Below, in pieces: positions 1 to 9,486 of a stretch of DNA of 64,000 nt. Source of the stretch: Hemerocallis citrina (taxonomy: Eukaryota; Streptophyta; Magnoliopsida; Asparagales; Asphodelaceae); assembly GCA_017893485.1 (NCBI GenBank), contig CM030363.1:87065730-87129729 (forward strand), given 5' to 3'. The first letter of the stretch is position 1. Each line of letters begins with the position of its first letter. A model generated the notes under the pieces. That model ran no database searches. It was not told where the DNA came from and worked only from the letters and a program-made list of their open reading frames with translations. The position numbers and the translations under genes are program-made.

Positions 1-857
1 CTGATCGAGATGCGCGGTTTACTTCGCATTTCTGGAGGAGTCTTCAGGCAGCTTTGGGTACCAAGACGGATTTCAGCACTGCTTTTCATCCGCAAACCGA
101 TGGGCAGACCGAGAGAGTCAATCGTATTCTTGAGGATATGCTTCGGTGTTGTATACTAGACTTTGGAGGCAGTTGGGAAAGGCATTTACCTTTGGTGGAG
201 TTTGCCTACAACAACAGTTTTCAGGCCAGTATTGGGATGGCGCCGTACGAAGCTCTGTATGGCAGGAAGTGCAGGACTCCTGTGTGTTGGTATGAAGTAG
301 GGGAGCGTCAGTTGTTTGGTCCTGAGCTTGTACAACTGACTTCTGAGAAGATTGATCTGATCAGGAAAAGGTTAGTAGAAGCTCAGAGCAGGCAGAAAAG
401 CTATGCAGACAACCGGAGAAGGGACCTTGAGTTTGAGGTTGGTGACTTCGTCTTTCTGAAGGTATCACCCAGTAAAGGTGTGGTTCGTTTTGGCAAAGGC
501 GGGAAGTTGGCCCCGAGGTTTATAGGCCCGTATAAGATATTGAAAAGGATCGGGAAAACTGCTTACCGGCTTGAATTACCGGAAGAGTTGTCTCAGGTGC
601 ACAATGTCTTTCATGTGTCTATGCTGAGAGGTTATATTCCAGACCCGAGTCATCATTTGCCTGAAGTGCCGGAAGGTTTGCAGTTAGACCTGAATTACAT
701 CGAGTCTCCTGTTGAGATTGTTGATCGTCGAGAGAAAGTCTTGAGGAATAAGACGATACCGATGGTCAAGGTAGTCTGGAGAAACCACTTGGTTGAAGAG
801 GCTACTTGGGAATCTGAGGAGAGGATGTTGAAGGACTATCCTGAGCTTTTTGCTTGA
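1..857 (+). CDS. pol: Partial pol: end of integrase plus chromodomain (left copy)
   Basis: Open from base 3 to the TGA at 855-857 and cut by the window edge. It encodes the second half of the integrase core ([12 protein letters not shown] motif with the catalytic Glu), the GPY-type C-terminal module ([20 protein letters not shown]) and a chromodomain ending in YPELFA. The protein appears identical to the end of the complete pol at 6069-9382. The natural start is upstream of the window; the apparent start at 54 is only an internal TTG codon. The first real base difference I see from the second copy lies in the T-rich spacer after the stop (about 880). Confidence 0.9.
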   Translation, partial: DRDARFTSHFWRSLQAALGTKTDFSTAFHPQTDGQTERVNRILEDMLRCCILDFGGSWERHLPLVEFAYNNSFQASIGMAPYEALYGRKCRTPVCWYEVGERQLFGPELVQLTSEKIDLIRKRLVEAQSRQKSYADNRRRDLEFEVGDFVFLKVSPSKGVVRFGKGGKLAPRFIGPYKILKRIGKTAYRLELPEELSQVHNVFHVSMLRGYIPDPSHHLPEVPEGLQLDLNYIESPVEIVDRREKVLRNKTIPMVKVVWRNHLVEEATWESEERMLKDYPELFA

Positions 858-1521
858 TTGCATTTTTGTATCTTTTGTTTTGTTGTGTGTGTTGTATTTT
901 TGTTTTCTTTCTCGCTCTTGATTGTAGTTCCGGGGACGGAACTATTCTAAGGAGGGAGTGCTGTAATACCCTGATTTTTCAATTAATGAGAAATTATTTA
1001 TTTTGCACGTGTTGTGCACGTGCAATATTTTTGTTGGATTATTTTATCATGATGTGTATGTTTAAATATAATTTTCTCAAATTATTTTAGTACAAAAAGC
1101 CTTCTTTAAAAGCCTTATTTGATTTAACTAAAAAGCCTTTTCTTAAAAAGCCCAAAAGCATTTTATTTTATTTATTTTTATAAATTATTTTTTGGCCCAA
1201 AAAGAAAGCCCATGAATTAATTAATTTTAATTAAACTTGTAATGTAGAAGACTTTTTTTAAACAAAATTATTTTTTATACAATTTTAGAATGTACAAATT
1301 TGGCCTAGTTGCATGCACGTGCACTACACGTACACGTGCAATGCACACCTTACTTTTGAGGCCCGGTAGCATTCTTTTGGAGGGAATTTTGAGTTTGGGT
1401 GTGGAGAACATGGGAGTAGTTTCAAGGAAGTGGGTAGTTCTTGTAACTTCTACTTTGATCTAGTCCCTTCATCCTACAACTAACCAAATGATCTTGGCCC
1501 TCCATTCCCCTCATTTTTTAG

Positions 1522-1546
1522 TATAAATACCCCCCCCCCCCCCCCC
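1522..1546 (+). promoter_or_regulatory. LTR TATA box with adjoining C run
   Basis: TATAAATA at 1522-1529 runs into 17 C residues, about 560 bp into the LTR, the expected place for a Pol II promoter at the end of U3. The copy in the other LTR is at 10047-10074 with 20 C. The transcription start would lie shortly downstream, near 1550-1560. Pol II use is inferred from position and motif. Confidence 0.6.
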
Positions 1547-2454
1547 TCTCATGGCTAACTTTTCATATGCAAAGTGTATTTCTAAGTTATAGTATTATTA
1601 TTGTGGGAGTTATAAAAGATAAGAGATTGTGTGGGTTGTGTTGCTTGGAGTGGCCGGCATCACCAAGAAGCTTTCGGTGTGGACTTGAAGGAGCTTTCGG
1701 CATAGGCTTGGAGGCTTGGAGCTTGAGCGCTTTTGGCTAGGAGGTGGTGCTTTCATCTACAAGGATTCGATTGCTTTTGTTTGTGTTTCTCTCCAATTGA
1801 GGTGGGTGAAACATTTTATATTTCTAAAGTAGATCCATGTTAATTTTACACCATTAAAGATGCATGAAAAATATTATAAAGAGCCCACTTAAATTGAGTA
1901 GTTAGCATGTGGGTTGATTAAAATGTGTTGATTAACTTATATGGCTCTAGTGTTAAGATTAAATTGTGTGTAGATTACCCCATGTTTATTAGTGTGAAGT
2001 TGTGATAATGATTAAATTAAATTAAGAGTGTTGTTATTATGATTAGAGACATAATGTACACTTGTTAATTGTGATAGATGGACTTTCATGTTGATATGAA
2101 TGTGGACTATGGAAATCATATGTGATTGGTTGAATTAAGAACTAATAACAGTAGATTATCTCCATGAAATTATTTATTAAAAAGACTAGTAGATTGATTG
2201 TATGGCAATGTCGAAAATGCAATAATGTATTTTAATAAATAATTTTTGGGTCTTGTATGTGAAAAATACATTGCATTAGCACCAAAAAATTATATTATTT
2301 TACTGGTATGAATTTTTATGACTGAGGATTTAATCTGGAAGTTTTTATAAAATTTTACTAAAGTAATAAGAAGCTATGGCTTATTGAATATCGAGTTATT
2401 TTTAAAACAGTACGAAAATAATACAAATGGGATTTTATTTGGGTTAGTGACAAC

Positions 2455-2525
2455 CCGAGCCAGTGGCTCAGGTGGTTGGGACCCCGGTTGGCTTCTCTGT
2501 GTCGCACGGTTCGAATCCCAGGCCG
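2455..2525 (+). other. tRNA-like block 1 (A box and B box) in the LTR
   Basis: TGGCTCAGGTGG at 2464-2475 fits the Pol III A box and GGTTCGAATCC at 2508-2518 is a perfect B box, 32 bp apart as in tRNA genes and tRNA-derived SINEs. There is no complete cloverleaf, so it is not a functional tRNA gene. The same block sits at 10983-11053 in the second LTR. It may be an old SINE head inserted in the LTR ancestor or a tRNA-derived promoter. Confidence 0.65.
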
Positions 2526-2611
2526 AACACTTCTTTTTTAAAAATTACCCTAAAAACTATAGCAGCGAACTCAGGGTATAAATATACCCCAGTCGCTCAT
2601 ATGACGTGAAC

Positions 2612-2680
2612 AGCGATCGGCCTAGTGGTCGGGCTCTGTGCTGTCTTGGTGTGGCGCCTGGTTCGATTCTTGCCTTCGGC
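2612..2680 (+). other. tRNA-like block 2 (A box and B box) in the LTR
   Basis: CGGCCTAGTGG at 2618-2628 resembles an A box and GGTTCGATTCT at 2660-2670 a B box with one mismatch. It lies about 150 bp after block 1 in the same orientation and is followed by AT-rich sequence with T runs (from about 2687) that could stop Pol III. The copy in the other LTR is at 11140-11208. It is not a canonical tRNA. Confidence 0.55.
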
Positions 2681-4258
2681 ATATTGGAAAAAAATATTTT
2701 TTTGGGTGTTTTTGAAGTCCAAAAATTATGAAATAAATATGGTAATTCTCATAAAAATACAAGGAATTTTATAAGAGTGATTTGGGTATTTTTAGAATGA
2801 AATACAATATGGTTTGTGAATAAAAGGCATAAATGGAGCTTTGGTTATGAGATATACACTTGTGGATTTTATAACTTATAAAGATAGGCTATTATAAGGT
2901 AATTGGCTTAAGTGCTTGTGGCGTGACATGATTTTATTTATTTTCATTATAAGTATTGCGCAATATATGAAATATGAAGGTTGAAATGTGATATTATGAA
3001 GTTGTATAAATTCATGTATGGTTATGGAATTAAAACCATGATTTATGAAAGAGGAAAAGAAATTGTTGGCTATAAGCATGAATTGTTTTCATTATGAACT
3101 CGTGAATTAAAAGTATTCATCGTGGACATGTGAATAAAGTGTAATCATGAATTGAAAAAGAATGAGTATAAAACTCGACATGGAAATTGTCAGGAGTTAA
3201 AGATTGTGAAATGAAATTTGAAATAGAGTAGCTAAGTCTCCCCGGCATTGAGAAAGATGAATTGAAATTGAAATTAGACCAAGGTTGGTCATGTTGAGAC
3301 AAATGAATAAGTCCGGTTGAAGGAGAGGCTAACTCTAGTGATTATTTTGTTCATGATTTTTAAATAAAACTAAGGACTAGTACATAGTGGAGATGTGATG
3401 AAAGTAGAAGAAAAACATGAGTATGAGGGCCAACGGATAGCGGTGTGAGAGCGATTCACAGGTTGCCTGCTTGATGCGTCAAGACAGTGCGTGGGCGCTA
3501 CTCCGGAATTATCGTCCCGGTGGCGACGCTCGTGGGATGTTCGAGTGGCTATGGGTGGTGCCATTGTTCCATGGCGGAGGCTGAATTGTCCATAGGTTGC
3601 CTGCTCGATGCGTCGTGACAGTGTGTGGGATTCCCCTCCAGGCTGCCTGGATATGGGCTCATAGATCATAGGACATCTAAGACACTACCGTAGTTACAGT
3701 AGTAGTTTAAGGCATAACGGGGGGATTGAACCCTATCAAGATGAAGAACGAATAAGGGCTTGCCCTCGGACCTATGTAGTATGAGATGCATAGAATCCGA
3801 ACAAGTGCGCATTAGTGTCATGTAACATTAATAAATGCATTAAGGATTAGGTGCACAATCACAACACGACATCAATAGGGTAGTCCCTTTAGTTTGAAAT
3901 GTGACAAGTTTGTGTTTGCTAAATATGAAATGTTAAGTTATACTATTTCCGGCAAAGCGAGGACGGCCGTGTATAATGTTCGTCGGTTGAATAAACTGAC
4001 GTACCCACAGTCTTATATGCAGGTAAATATCATGTTAAAGATTAAAGAGATGGATGCTTAAAGATTATGTTACGCTGTTGTACTTGTATCAAATTGTTGT
4101 ATTTTACTTCCGCTGTGCAAAAGAAAGATATAATTATGATGTAACTCTGATGTATGATGAAAAGTTTTTATTTTCCCTGTAAAAGTGTACTAAGAAAGTG
4201 AAAAGATCCTGTAGAACATCTCAAATTCAGTGTATTTGGGATTCGGGGCGTTACAGAG

Positions 4259-4272
4259 TGGTATCAGAGCCA
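4259..4272 (+). other. Primer binding site (initiator tRNA-Met)
   Basis: TGGTATCAGAGCCA starts three bases after the LTR end. It complements the 3' end of plant initiator tRNA-Met, the usual minus-strand primer of plant gypsy and copia elements. Confidence 0.92.
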
Positions 4273-4424
4273 CGCTTTCTACACTTTCACACTTGTACAA
4301 ATTTATAGGGAACGACACCCTAGATGTGGATATTAGAGTGTGTGTTTGAATCTAGAGATTTAAATGTAAGTGACTTACATTTGTGTTGCTCTAAGATTTA
4401 TGCTTTCTCCTCTCTATTTCTAAG

Positions 4425-4850
4425 ATGGCTGATCACTTCGACCCTGCTGGAGGCGACGACTGGCACATCGTTGAGGAAGAGTACCATCCTGGACAGGCTG
4501 ATTCCGAGGACGAGTACTACCCTGGACAAGCTGATTCTGATGATGAGGAGTACCCTGAATCCCGAGAGATCACCCCACCTCCGGATTCATCTGATGATTC
4601 TTCTTCCGACGAAGAAGAAGTACCAGTTCCAAGTGGTCTTGTGGCTTCTCTTCAGAGGCAAGTGGAAACCCTGAAGGAGAGAGTTGGATTGTTGGAGGCT
4701 CAGCTGGAGAAGCGGAAGGCTGACTATTCTGTTCTTAGCCATCGGATCTGGGAACTTGAGAAGAAAAAGAACCTAACTGATGTGCTGAAGGATGAGGTTG
4801 ATGAACTGCGGGAAGAACTTCGAGCAGCGAAGAGGACCCGTAGGAGTTAG
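4425..4850 (+). CDS. Extra ORF between PBS and gag: acidic, coiled-coil protein
   Basis: A 141-residue ORF from a true ATG (MADHFDP...) to TAG, with no frame connection to gag. The N-terminal half is very acidic and holds two near repeats (YHPGQADSEDE and YYPGQADSDDE), then a Pro/Ser/Asp linker. Residues about 66-135 are heptad-like (LQRQVETLKERVGLLEAQL), predicting a coiled coil, and the protein ends in a basic tail (KRTRRS). I recognise no family. Extra ORFs in this position are known from Ogre-type Tat elements but are not a usual part of chromoviruses. A role as dimeric adaptor or Gag partner would be inference. A T-rich stretch ending GCATCAG just before the gag ATG could be a splice acceptor allowing this ORF to be skipped. 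Confidence 0.7.
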   Translation: MADHFDPAGGDDWHIVEEEYHPGQADSEDEYYPGQADSDDEEYPESREITPPPDSSDDSSSDEEEVPVPSGLVASLQRQVETLKERVGLLEAQLEKRKADYSVLSHRIWELEKKKNLTDVLKDEVDELREELRAAKRTRRS

Positions 4851-4995
4851 AGTGTTGTAGCTTCTATTTCTTTCCGTTCTGATGTCAAAAATGTTTTAAA
4901 ATTCGAATGTATAAACTTTTGGAATTCAATGAAATGGAAGTTGGTTTAAATTCTTGTTTTATACTTCGAATTTGACGGATCTTTTGCATCAGAAT

Positions 4996-6000
4996 ATGTC
5001 GAGAAGAGGAGCAAGGAATGGGGAAGGTTTGGATCTGGAGACTGAGCTTGCTAGGGTCTACCAGACGTTGAATGCAGTGGCTCAGAACCAAGCTAGGGGG
5101 CCGGCAAATCCAGTGCCCGAGGCGATAAAGCTGGTGGAATCGTTCAAGAGAATGAAACCACCTGTATTCGAGGGAAAGTCAGACCCAGATGCAGCTGACA
5201 ACTGGATACGGCAAGAGGAGACAATCTTCGAGGTGTTGGAGACACCGGAGGGTAGCAAGGTCAAGTTGGCGACTTTGCAGCTGGAGAAGGATGCAGCGGT
5301 TTGGTGGCAATCCATGAAGAGGACCATGGGAGGTCTGTTGCTTGGCTGGGAGGAATTTCTGGAGGAATTCCGCAGTCATTATTTCCCCTCCGACGTCCAG
5401 GAGAAGAAGGCGATGGAGTTCCTGTCGCTTCAGCAAGGCAGCATGTCAGTGAGAGCCTATGAGACCAAGTTCACTCAGCTCTCCAGGTATGCTCCAGAAC
5501 TGGTGATGGATGAGGCCAAGAAAGCTCGCAAGTTCGAGCATGGTCTGAGGCCTAGCTTGAGATCTCGTATGATACCCCTTGGTATCAGGAGGTTCGATAA
5601 GCTGGTCAAGAGGGCGGCAGCGACGGAGGCGGATATGGAGCAGTTCTAAGTTGTTCAGAACAGGAGGAACAACTGGCAGCCCGGGAAGAGGCCTGCACAT
5701 TCGGGGAGTTTCAGGGGGCAACCATCTGCACAGAGGTTCAAACCGACAGGGGCGAACGCTGTTAGTGTAGCTGGAGGACCTGGAAACAATGTGGCGAGAC
5801 CTCCTGCGGTGACTTGCTTTAACTGTGGGGAAGCGGGACACTACCGATCTCATTGTCCCAAACTTCAGCGCAGTAATAGCGGCGCACCAACGCAGCAGGC
5901 TGGGAAGAGGCCGTACCAATCAGGGCGAGTATTTGCCTTGACAGAAGCTGATGCTGAGGAGGCGGATCAGGTCATCTCTGGTATGAGGGCTGGTGTTTAG
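4996..6000 (+). pseudogene. gag: gag: capsid plus CCHC zinc knuckle, one in-frame stop
   Basis: The likely start is ATG 4996 (MSRRGARNGEG); an in-frame ATG lies at 4954. The capsid-type domain (WIRQEETIFEVL ... AAVWWQSMKRTMGG ... FLEEFRSHYFP) is typical of plant gypsy retrotrans_gag. A TAA at 5647-5649 falls between capsid and nucleocapsid. The frame then continues through CFNCGEAGHYRSHC (CX2CX4HX4C, about 5815-5856), so it is one gag with a nonsense codon, not two genes. Unspliced reading ends at TAG 5998-6000, six codons after the putative intron donor. Given the youth of the element, the stop is either fresh damage or a family trait. Confidence 0.85.
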
Positions 6001-6068
6001 AGTCTTTGTCATTTTCTTTTCCCTTTGTTTAGTGAGACTGTTATGTAATGATGTATATTATGTAACAG
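5981..6068 (+). other. Probable 88-nt intron between gag and pol
   Basis: GT at 5981 (GTATGA donor) and AG at 6068 (TATGTAACAG acceptor), with a U-rich stretch at about 6001-6035. Removing it joins gag frame 1 to pol frame 2 through a Gly codon, right where plant chromoviral polyproteins normally run into the protease (a few residues before [11 protein letters not shown]). Left in place, it stops translation at 5998-6000. Length, borders, base composition and exact frame restoration all fit a spliced intron. Ogre elements have a gag-pol intron; one here is inferred, not proven. Confidence 0.65.
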
Positions 6069-9000
6069 GCGAACTCTATCTTAATGGAATTAAAGCTGTC
6101 GTATTGTTTGATACTGGATCCTCTCATACTTTTGTGTCTCCAAAGTTTGCTAAAGTATTGGGAGTTGAACCGAAGATTTTCCCAGGCAAGATCTTATCAG
6201 TAGCTACTCCGTCAGGGGAAACTTTAACCACTGATCGGTATTATGCTGATTGCGAGATTGTGATTGGGGATAGAATCTTTGGCATTGATCTGATCGAGCT
6301 GACTATCTTGGGAGTCGATGTTATCATTGGCATTGACTGGATGTCGGTGTACAGTGCGAGCATCGAGTGTAAGACCAAGACGGTGACAGTGAAGGCTCCA
6401 GGTGGACCTGAAGTCGTGTTCCAAGGGAAGCAGAAATGTTCTAAGCTGGTGGCTACTATCCGCAAGGAAGAGACTCCTGTGGAAGTGCAAGGGATTCCTG
6501 TGGTTCGGGACTATCCGACTGTGTTCTTGGAAGATTTTCCTGGGTTACCTCCGCATCGTGATGTAGAGTTCAGCATCACTGTTCAACCGGGAAGTGCACC
6601 CATTTCTAAGGCACCTTATAGGATGGCTCCAGTGGAACAGGATGAGGTGAAACGGCAGATTGAGGAACTGTTGGGAAAAGGCTTTATTCAACCTAGTGCG
6701 TCACCTTGGGGAGCACCAGTGCTTTTGGTAAAGAAGAAGGATGGATCGATGAGGATGTGCATCGATTACCGAGAGCTGAATAAGGTCACTGTTCAGAATA
6801 AGTATCCGATTCCTCGAATTGATGACTTGTTCGATCGTCTACAAGGAGCAGCTGTATTCTCCAAAATAGATCTTCGATCAGGTTACCACCAAGTTCGAGT
6901 GAAAGCTGAAGATGTGCACAAGACTGCATTTAGAACTCGGCATGGGCATTACGAATTCTTAGTTATGCCATTCGGAGTGACGAATGCACCTGCAATCTTC
7001 ATGGACTTGATGAACAGAGTTCTGAGGCCGTTTATTGATTCTTTCGTCGTGGTGTTTATCGACGATATTCTCGTGTACTCCAAGTCTGAGGAGGAGCACA
7101 CTGAGCATCTGGCAGCGGTGTTGCAGAAGTTGGAAGAGCAGCAGTTGTATGCCAAGTTATCCAAGTGTGATTTCTGGAAATCTGAAGTGGCATTCCTAGG
7201 TCACATCCTTTCTAAGGAGGGAGTGGCAACTGACCCTCAGAAGATAGAGGCAGTGAGAGATTGGGCGAGGCCTACTACAGTGAAGGAAGTCAGAAGTTTC
7301 CTTGGGATGACTGGGTATTATCGGAGATTCATTCAAGATTATGCTCAGATAGCTGTACCGCTTACAGGGCTGACCAAGAAGAATGTGAGCTTCAAGTGGA
7401 CCGAGCAATGTGAGGCGAGTTTTCAGGAGTTGAAAGATAGACTGACTACTGCACCTATTTTGGCTTTGCCTAGAGCTGGTGTCGAGTACGATGTTTATAG
7501 CGATGCTTCACATCGGGGGCTTGGTTGTGTCTTAATGCAAGAGGGAAGAGTAATCGCTTATGGGTCTAGGCAACTACGACCACATGAGAAAAATTATCCG
7601 ACTCATGATCTGGAGTTGGCTGCGATTATTTTTGCTTTGAAGCAATGGAGGCACTACGTGTACGGTGAGAAGTTGAACATGTACACGGATCACAAGAGCT
7701 TGAAGTATATATATCAGCAGAGGGATCTCAATCTGAGGCAGCGGAGATGGTTGGAAGTGCTCGAGGATATGCGACCTGAGATCAAGTATCATCCTGGAAA
7801 GGCTAATGTTGTTGCTGATGCACTTAGTCGCAAGAGCAGTTTGGCCAGTTTGATTACAACTCAGAGGCATCTGATTGAGGAGCTGGACCGAGCTGGGATT
7901 GAGGTTGTCTTGCAAGGATTGGGAGCATCTTTGGCTCAGTTGAGGCTTCAGCCTACTTTGAATGCAAGGATCATTGCGAGTCAGGAGGTTGATGCTGATA
8001 TTTTGGAGATGAAGGAGCAGGTTGGTGCTGGCGGGTTGTCCGGATTTCAAATCAGGGATGGAGTGCTGTGGTTCGGAGATAGGCTGTGCGTTCCAAATCA
8101 GGCGGACCTGAAAGAGAGTATTCTTCAGGAGGCGCATGCTACTCTTTTGTCGGTACATCCTGGGAGTACTAAGATGTACATAGACATCAAGCAGCATTTC
8201 TGGTGGTCAGGTTTGAAGCGGGATGTGGCTGAATTTGTCGCGAAGTGTGAGGTTTGTCAGCAAGTCAAAGCCGAAAATCAGAGACCCGGAGGTCTATTAC
8301 AGCCGTTACCTATTCCGGAATGGAAGTGGGATAACATCAGTATGGATTTCATTACGGGATTGTCTAAGAGTTCTACAGGCAATGATGCTATTTGGGTTAT
8401 AGTCGATCGACTTACCAAGTCCGCTCACTTTTTGGCGATGAAACTCACTGCTTCGATGGACAAGTTGGCTGAGATGTATGTTGGTGAGATTGTCCGACTT
8501 CATGGCGTTCCTTCGACTATTGTGTCTGATCGAGATGCGCGGTTTACTTCGCATTTCTGGAGGAGTCTTCAGGCAGCTTTGGGTACCAAGACGGATTTCA
8601 GCACTGCTTTTCATCCGCAAACCGATGGGCAGACCGAGAGAGTCAATCGTATTCTTGAGGATATGCTTCGGTGTTGTATACTAGACTTTGGAGGCAGTTG
8701 GGAAAGGCATTTACCTTTGGTGGAGTTTGCCTACAACAACAGTTTTCAGGCCAGTATTGGGATGGCGCCGTACGAAGCTCTGTATGGCAGGAAGTGCAGG
8801 ACTCCTGTGTGTTGGTATGAAGTAGGGGAGCGTCAGTTGTTTGGTCCTGAGCTTGTACAACTGACTTCTGAGAAGATTGATCTGATCAGGAAAAGGTTAG
8901 TAGAAGCTCAGAGCAGGCAGAAAAGCTATGCAGACAACCGGAGAAGGGACCTTGAGTTTGAGGTTGGTGACTTCGTCTTTCTGAAGGTATCACCCAGTAA

Positions 9001-9382
9001 AGGTGTGGTTCGTTTTGGCAAAGGCGGGAAGTTGGCCCCGAGGTTTATAGGCCCGTATAAGATATTGAAAAGGATCGGGAAAACTGCTTACCGGCTTGAA
9101 TTACCGGAAGAGTTGTCTCAGGTGCACAATGTCTTTCATGTGTCTATGCTGAGAGGTTATATTCCAGACCCGAGTCATCATTTGCCTGAAGTGCCGGAAG
9201 GTTTGCAGTTAGACCTGAATTACATCGAGTCTCCTGTTGAGATTGTTGATCGTCGAGAGAAAGTCTTGAGGAATAAGACGATACCGATGGTCAAGGTAGT
9301 CTGGAGAAACCACTTGGTTGAAGAGGCTACTTGGGAATCTGAGGAGAGGATGTTGAAGGACTATCCTGAGCTTTTTGCTTGA
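6069..9382 (+). CDS. pol: pol polyprotein: PR-RT-RNase H-INT-chromodomain
   Basis: Uninterrupted frame (upstream to 5993, where it opens with a non-ATG codon). The protease has DTG at 6110-6118 and IIGIDWM near 6325. RT carries [15 protein letters not shown] (~6740) and the active-site FIDD at 7055-7066, the plant gypsy form of YxDD. RNase H starts at YSDAS (~7496) and includes TDHKSL. Integrase has an HHCC zinc domain (8134-8260), core Asp 8345, SDRDARF (8525-8545) and Glu in TDGQTERVN (~8636). Then GPY (~9050) and a chromodomain (9229-9379). All catalytic residues are present, so pol looks functional. Translation would come from Gag-Pol after splicing, or otherwise by frameshift. Confidence 0.93.
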
Positions 9383-9473
9383 TTGCATTTTTGTATCTTT
9401 TTTTTTGTTGTGTGTGTTGTATTTTTGTTTTCTTTCTCGCTCTTGATTGTAGTTCCGGGGACGGAACTATTCT

Positions 9474-9486
9474 AAGGAGGGAGTGC
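9474..9486 (+). other. Polypurine tract
   Basis: AAGGAGGGAG immediately before the 3' LTR, after GGGACGGAACTATTCT. It primes plus-strand DNA synthesis. The same tract precedes the other LTR at 949-961. Confidence 0.85.

Larger units (their letters stand above)
962..4255 (+). repeat. LTR shared by the two array units
   Basis: Starts TGTAATACCC directly after the purine tract at 949-960 and ends GGGGCGTTACA, so it has TG...CA termini and is 3294 bp. It contains a TATA box and 17-base C run (1522-1546), two tRNA-like blocks (2455-2525 and 2612-2680) and a duplicated motif around 3465-3500 and 3595-3630 (GCCTGCTYGATGCGTC followed by GACAGTGYGTGGG). By eye it differs from the LTR at 9487-12783 by about eight substitutions plus the C-run length, showing a very recent origin. 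ORFs of 60-100 codons inside it have no recognisable product. Confidence 0.93.

Noticed and set aside
2455..2680. Two tRNA genes
   Set aside because: A and B boxes are good but no acceptor stem or complete cloverleaf can be paired, so they are listed as tRNA-like blocks only.
2876..3669. Minus-strand ORFs of 61-99 codons in the LTR, repeated at 11404-12197
   Set aside because: No recognisable product, present only because the LTR is duplicated, and opposite to the element's transcription.
5446..5919. 157-codon minus-strand ORF
   Set aside because: Shadow of the gag capsid-nucleocapsid region.
5993..6068. pol start codon at 5993
   Set aside because: That codon is GTG and the following ~25 codons are not like any protease leader; the region is better explained as intron.
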